A DNA stretch of 7,350 nucleotides from positions 1 to 7,350 of the forward strand of contig JAEYRQ010000438.1 in assembly GCA_023435545.1 (NCBI GenBank), read 5' to 3'. Within the stretch, counting starts at the first letter, position 1. Every line of letters starts with the position of its first letter. The translations under genes and the position numbers were made by a program. Shown one piece after another: positions 5,877 through 7,350 of this stretch. The notes beneath the pieces are model-generated. The model was not told where the DNA came from, ran no database searches, and saw nothing but the letters and a program-made list of their open reading frames with translations. The DNA comes from Pseudomonadota bacterium. Its GTDB lineage: Bacteria; Pseudomonadota; Alphaproteobacteria; Rhizobiales; Tepidamorphaceae.

Positions 5877-6404
5877 CTACAGGCGGTCGTCCTCGTAGCG
5901 GTCGCGCAGCGACTTCATCGACTCCATGAAGCGCCGCATCATCGATTCAAACGTCCTGGCGACCTCGTCGATCTCCTCGTCGGTGGGAAGCCGCAACGTG
6001 CGCTCGCTGCCGCCGCCGGTTGCCCCGTCACCGCCGCCCGCATCCGGTTCGGCGCGGCCGGGCAGGTCGCGCGGCGGCTCCTGCGCACCGGCCAGCCTCT
6101 CGCGCAGCCGGCCGATCTCGACGGCGAGTTCGGCGTTCTCGCGCGACAGCCGCGCGATTTCCTCCTCGAGCGCCTCCCGGTCGTCGGCAACCGCCTCGCA
6201 GGCCCAGCCGGTTCCGCGCTTGCGGCAGAGCGACGTGGCGCCGGTCTCCCGGTCCACCCGCATGAGCCCGTCGTCGACGCGGCGCAGAATGTATCGCCCG
6301 CCCTCCGTGTCGGGTGCCGCGGTCTGGGCGGCGGCGGGCAGGGCGAGGGCGGTGGGAAAGGCAAGCGCGGCGACGAAGGCCGCACAGACGAGGCTCAGGC
6401 GCAT
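5877..6404 (-). CDS. Secreted coiled-coil protein of unknown function
   Basis: The 175-residue protein begins with a clear Sec signal peptide (residues 1-27, ending ALPAAAQ), so it is exported to the periplasm or beyond. Residues 36-76 form a compact block (GRYILRRVDDGLMRVDRETG, then a stretch with Cys60 and Cys69 that could form a disulfide). The pattern resembles uncharacterised proteins I associate with alphaproteobacteria, without an assigned function. Residues about 77-106 are a charged helical repeat, a probable coiled coil. Residues 107-135 are a Gly/Pro-rich linker, and 139-175 are an amphipathic helix with several Met and Arg residues. GGAG lies 7 bases before the ATG, and a promoter candidate lies just upstream. 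Convergence with pcaG argues against a role in the pca pathway. I do not recognise a named family. Confidence 0.75.
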   Translation of the reverse strand: MRLSLVCAAFVAALAFPTALALPAAAQTAAPDTEGGRYILRRVDDGLMRVDRETGATSLCRKRGTGWACEAVADDREALEEEIARLSRENAELAVEIGRLRERLAGAQEPPRDLPGRAEPDAGGGDGATGGGSERTLRLPTDEEIDEVARTFESMMRRFMESMKSLRDRYEDDRL

Positions 6405-6446
6405 TGACGGACTCCGTGCTTCCTCGCCCCCGACAGTTCTTCGACC

Positions 6447-6475
6447 AATCTAGCGCGCCGGCCCGTCGCCGACAA
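6447..6475 (-). promoter_or_regulatory. Candidate promoter of the secreted coiled-coil protein gene
   Basis: On the minus strand TTGTCG (6475-6470) and TAGATT (6452-6447) are separated by 17 bases, each matching the sigma-70 consensus at four of six positions. The -10 box ends 42 bases before the ATG at 6404. This suggests the gene is transcribed on its own, not only by read-through from the isomerase gene behind it. Confidence 0.4.
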
Positions 6476-6488
6476 ACCTGACCGCCGA

Positions 6489-7106
6489 TTACGGCAGATA
6501 GGGCTGCCGCCCCTGCTCGAGCGCGTCGGCCAGAAGCTCCAGCCGGTCCTGGCCCCAGAACGGTTCGCCATTCAGCACATAGGTCGGCGCGCCGAACACC
6601 GAGCGGTCAATCGCCTCGCGGGCGTTCGCCTCGTACGCCGAGGTGATCTCCTCTCCGCGCGCGGCGGCGAGGATCGCCCGTGCATCATGGCCGGCGTCCG
6701 CGAGCATACCTTCCAGCACATGCTCGTCCGCGATCTGGCGCTCATCCACCCACACCGCCCGGAACACCCGGTGCAGGAAATCGGCGGGATCGCCGCCTGC
6801 CGCCGCGATCGCCAGCACTGCGCGGTCGGCGAGGCTCGCATCGGTCGGGAAGTGCGCCGGCTGCAGGTTGAGCGGGAGCCCGCGCTTCTCCCGCCAGCGC
6901 TTCAGCTCGACCATCCGATAGCGCTGCCGGGCGGGCGCGCGCTTGGCGAGCGGCAGCCCGCCGGTCTCCGGGAACACCACGCCGAGATTGACCGGCCTGT
7001 AGAGGATCGCCGCACCGTGCCGGCGTGCCAGATCGACGAAAAGGTCGTGGCCCAGATAGGACCACGGCGAAACGGAGGTGAAGAAGTACTCGATCGTCGG
7101 CGTCAT
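6489..7106 (-). CDS. 2-hydroxychromene-2-carboxylate isomerase/DsbA-family (kappa GST-like) protein
   Basis: The 205-residue protein has the thioredoxin-like fold of NahD-type 2-hydroxychromene-2-carboxylate isomerases, glutathione-dependent enzymes of naphthalene breakdown related to kappa-class glutathione transferases. The N-terminal motif is YFFTSVSPWSYLG (7-19). Ser13 occupies the expected catalytic serine position and there is no CxxC, so it is not a disulfide oxidoreductase. RPVNLGVVF (37-45) and the C-terminal FGAPTYVLNGEPFWGQDRLE (171-190), with the cis-Pro loop at Pro174, are typical of the family. ATG 7106 gives the normal family length and has AGGGGAGA close upstream; the longer frame to 7310 would overlap the neighbouring gene. 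No other naphthalene genes are visible, so the true substrate is uncertain. It may be a glutathione-linked isomerase for another aromatic compound. Confidence 0.85.
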   Translation of the reverse strand: MTPTIEYFFTSVSPWSYLGHDLFVDLARRHGAAILYRPVNLGVVFPETGGLPLAKRAPARQRYRMVELKRWREKRGLPLNLQPAHFPTDASLADRAVLAIAAAGGDPADFLHRVFRAVWVDERQIADEHVLEGMLADAGHDARAILAAARGEEITSAYEANAREAIDRSVFGAPTYVLNGEPFWGQDRLELLADALEQGRQPYLP

Positions 7107-7203
7107 GGCGTCTCCCCTTGCGCGCGCCCGCGGGCGGGCGTCGGCGCCAGAATGCTGCCTTGCCCGTCGCTTGGCAAAGGGAATGGCGGCACCGCACGCC
7201 GTT

Positions 7204-7350
7204 TCAGGCGAGCCGCGGATATCCGGCGGCGACCGCCCTTGCTTCCATCGCAAGGATTGCGTCATAGGCGGCATCGGAGGGGCGCTCGGCAGCGGCGAGG
7301 AACAGCACACGCCGCGCGTCCGCCGTCGCGGGATCCGCCAGCGTCTCGAT
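7204..7350 (-). CDS. C-terminal end of an unidentified protein, cut by window edge
   Basis: Reading the minus strand from the right edge gives 48 open codons ending in TGA at 7206-7204. The peptide ends EARAVAAGYPRLA and includes FLAAAERPSDAAYDAI. Third codon positions are nearly all G or C, as in the sure genes here, and the frame ends at a proper stop 97 bases before the isomerase start. This supports a real gene tail running in the same direction, possibly co-transcribed with the isomerase. The fragment is too short for me to assign a family. Confidence 0.6.
   Translation of the reverse strand: METLADPATADARRVLFLAAAERPSDAAYDAILAMEARAVAAGYPRLA

Noticed and set aside
7125..7136. CGCCCGCGGGCG palindrome upstream of the isomerase gene
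   Set aside because: It is made only of G and C within a GC-repetitive stretch, so it is likely to arise by composition.
7158..7180. Possible stem CCTTGCC/GGCAAAGG after the right-edge gene
   Set aside because: The pairing needs a bulged base and no T run follows on the minus strand; too weak to call a terminator.

Overview
The window looks like chromosomal DNA from a GC-rich alphaproteobacterium. Third codon positions are almost all G or C, the gene families are typical of that class, and one intergenic region carries a motif matching the GGAAC-N17-CGTT promoter read by EcfG-type general-stress sigma factors, which are specific to alphaproteobacteria. I see no mobile element, CRISPR array, tRNA or rRNA. 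The genus cannot be fixed from this stretch.

Left part (1-1905): the N-terminal 287 codons of an AI-2E family (PerM-like) membrane protein run off the left edge on the minus strand. It diverges from a plus-strand pair: a C-tail-anchored DUF883/YqjD-like protein and a small YqjE/holin-like membrane protein. The 190-base region between them holds a near-symmetric EcfG-type promoter that could fire in both directions, and a perfect 14-base palindrome.

Centre (1922-5796): an aromatic-catabolism block. A PcaR/PcaU/PobR-type IclR regulator (minus) diverges from a plus-strand operon of four genes. The first two are CoA-transferase subunits A and B of the CatI/CatJ (glutaconate CoA-transferase-like) type. 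The next two are protocatechuate 3,4-dioxygenase beta (pcaH) and alpha (pcaG). PcaHG opens the ring of protocatechuate to beta-carboxymuconate, and the CoA-transferase most likely activates 3-oxoadipate to 3-oxoadipyl-CoA. The steps between them (pcaB, pcaC, pcaD) and the final thiolase (pcaF) are absent from the window and must be elsewhere if the pathway is complete. The regulator-operon gap carries two tandem 15-base boxes resembling published PcaR sites, next to a plausible promoter. A strong hairpin separates the CoA-transferase pair from the dioxygenase pair.

Right part (5877-7350, all minus strand): a secreted coiled-coil protein of unknown function with its own promoter, a 2-hydroxychromene-2-carboxylate isomerase/DsbA-family (kappa GST-like) protein, and the last 48 codons of an unidentified protein entering from the right edge.

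No wholly new system is evident. The items most worth a second look are the symmetric stress promoter, the tandem regulator boxes, the inter-cistronic hairpin and the partial pca gene set.
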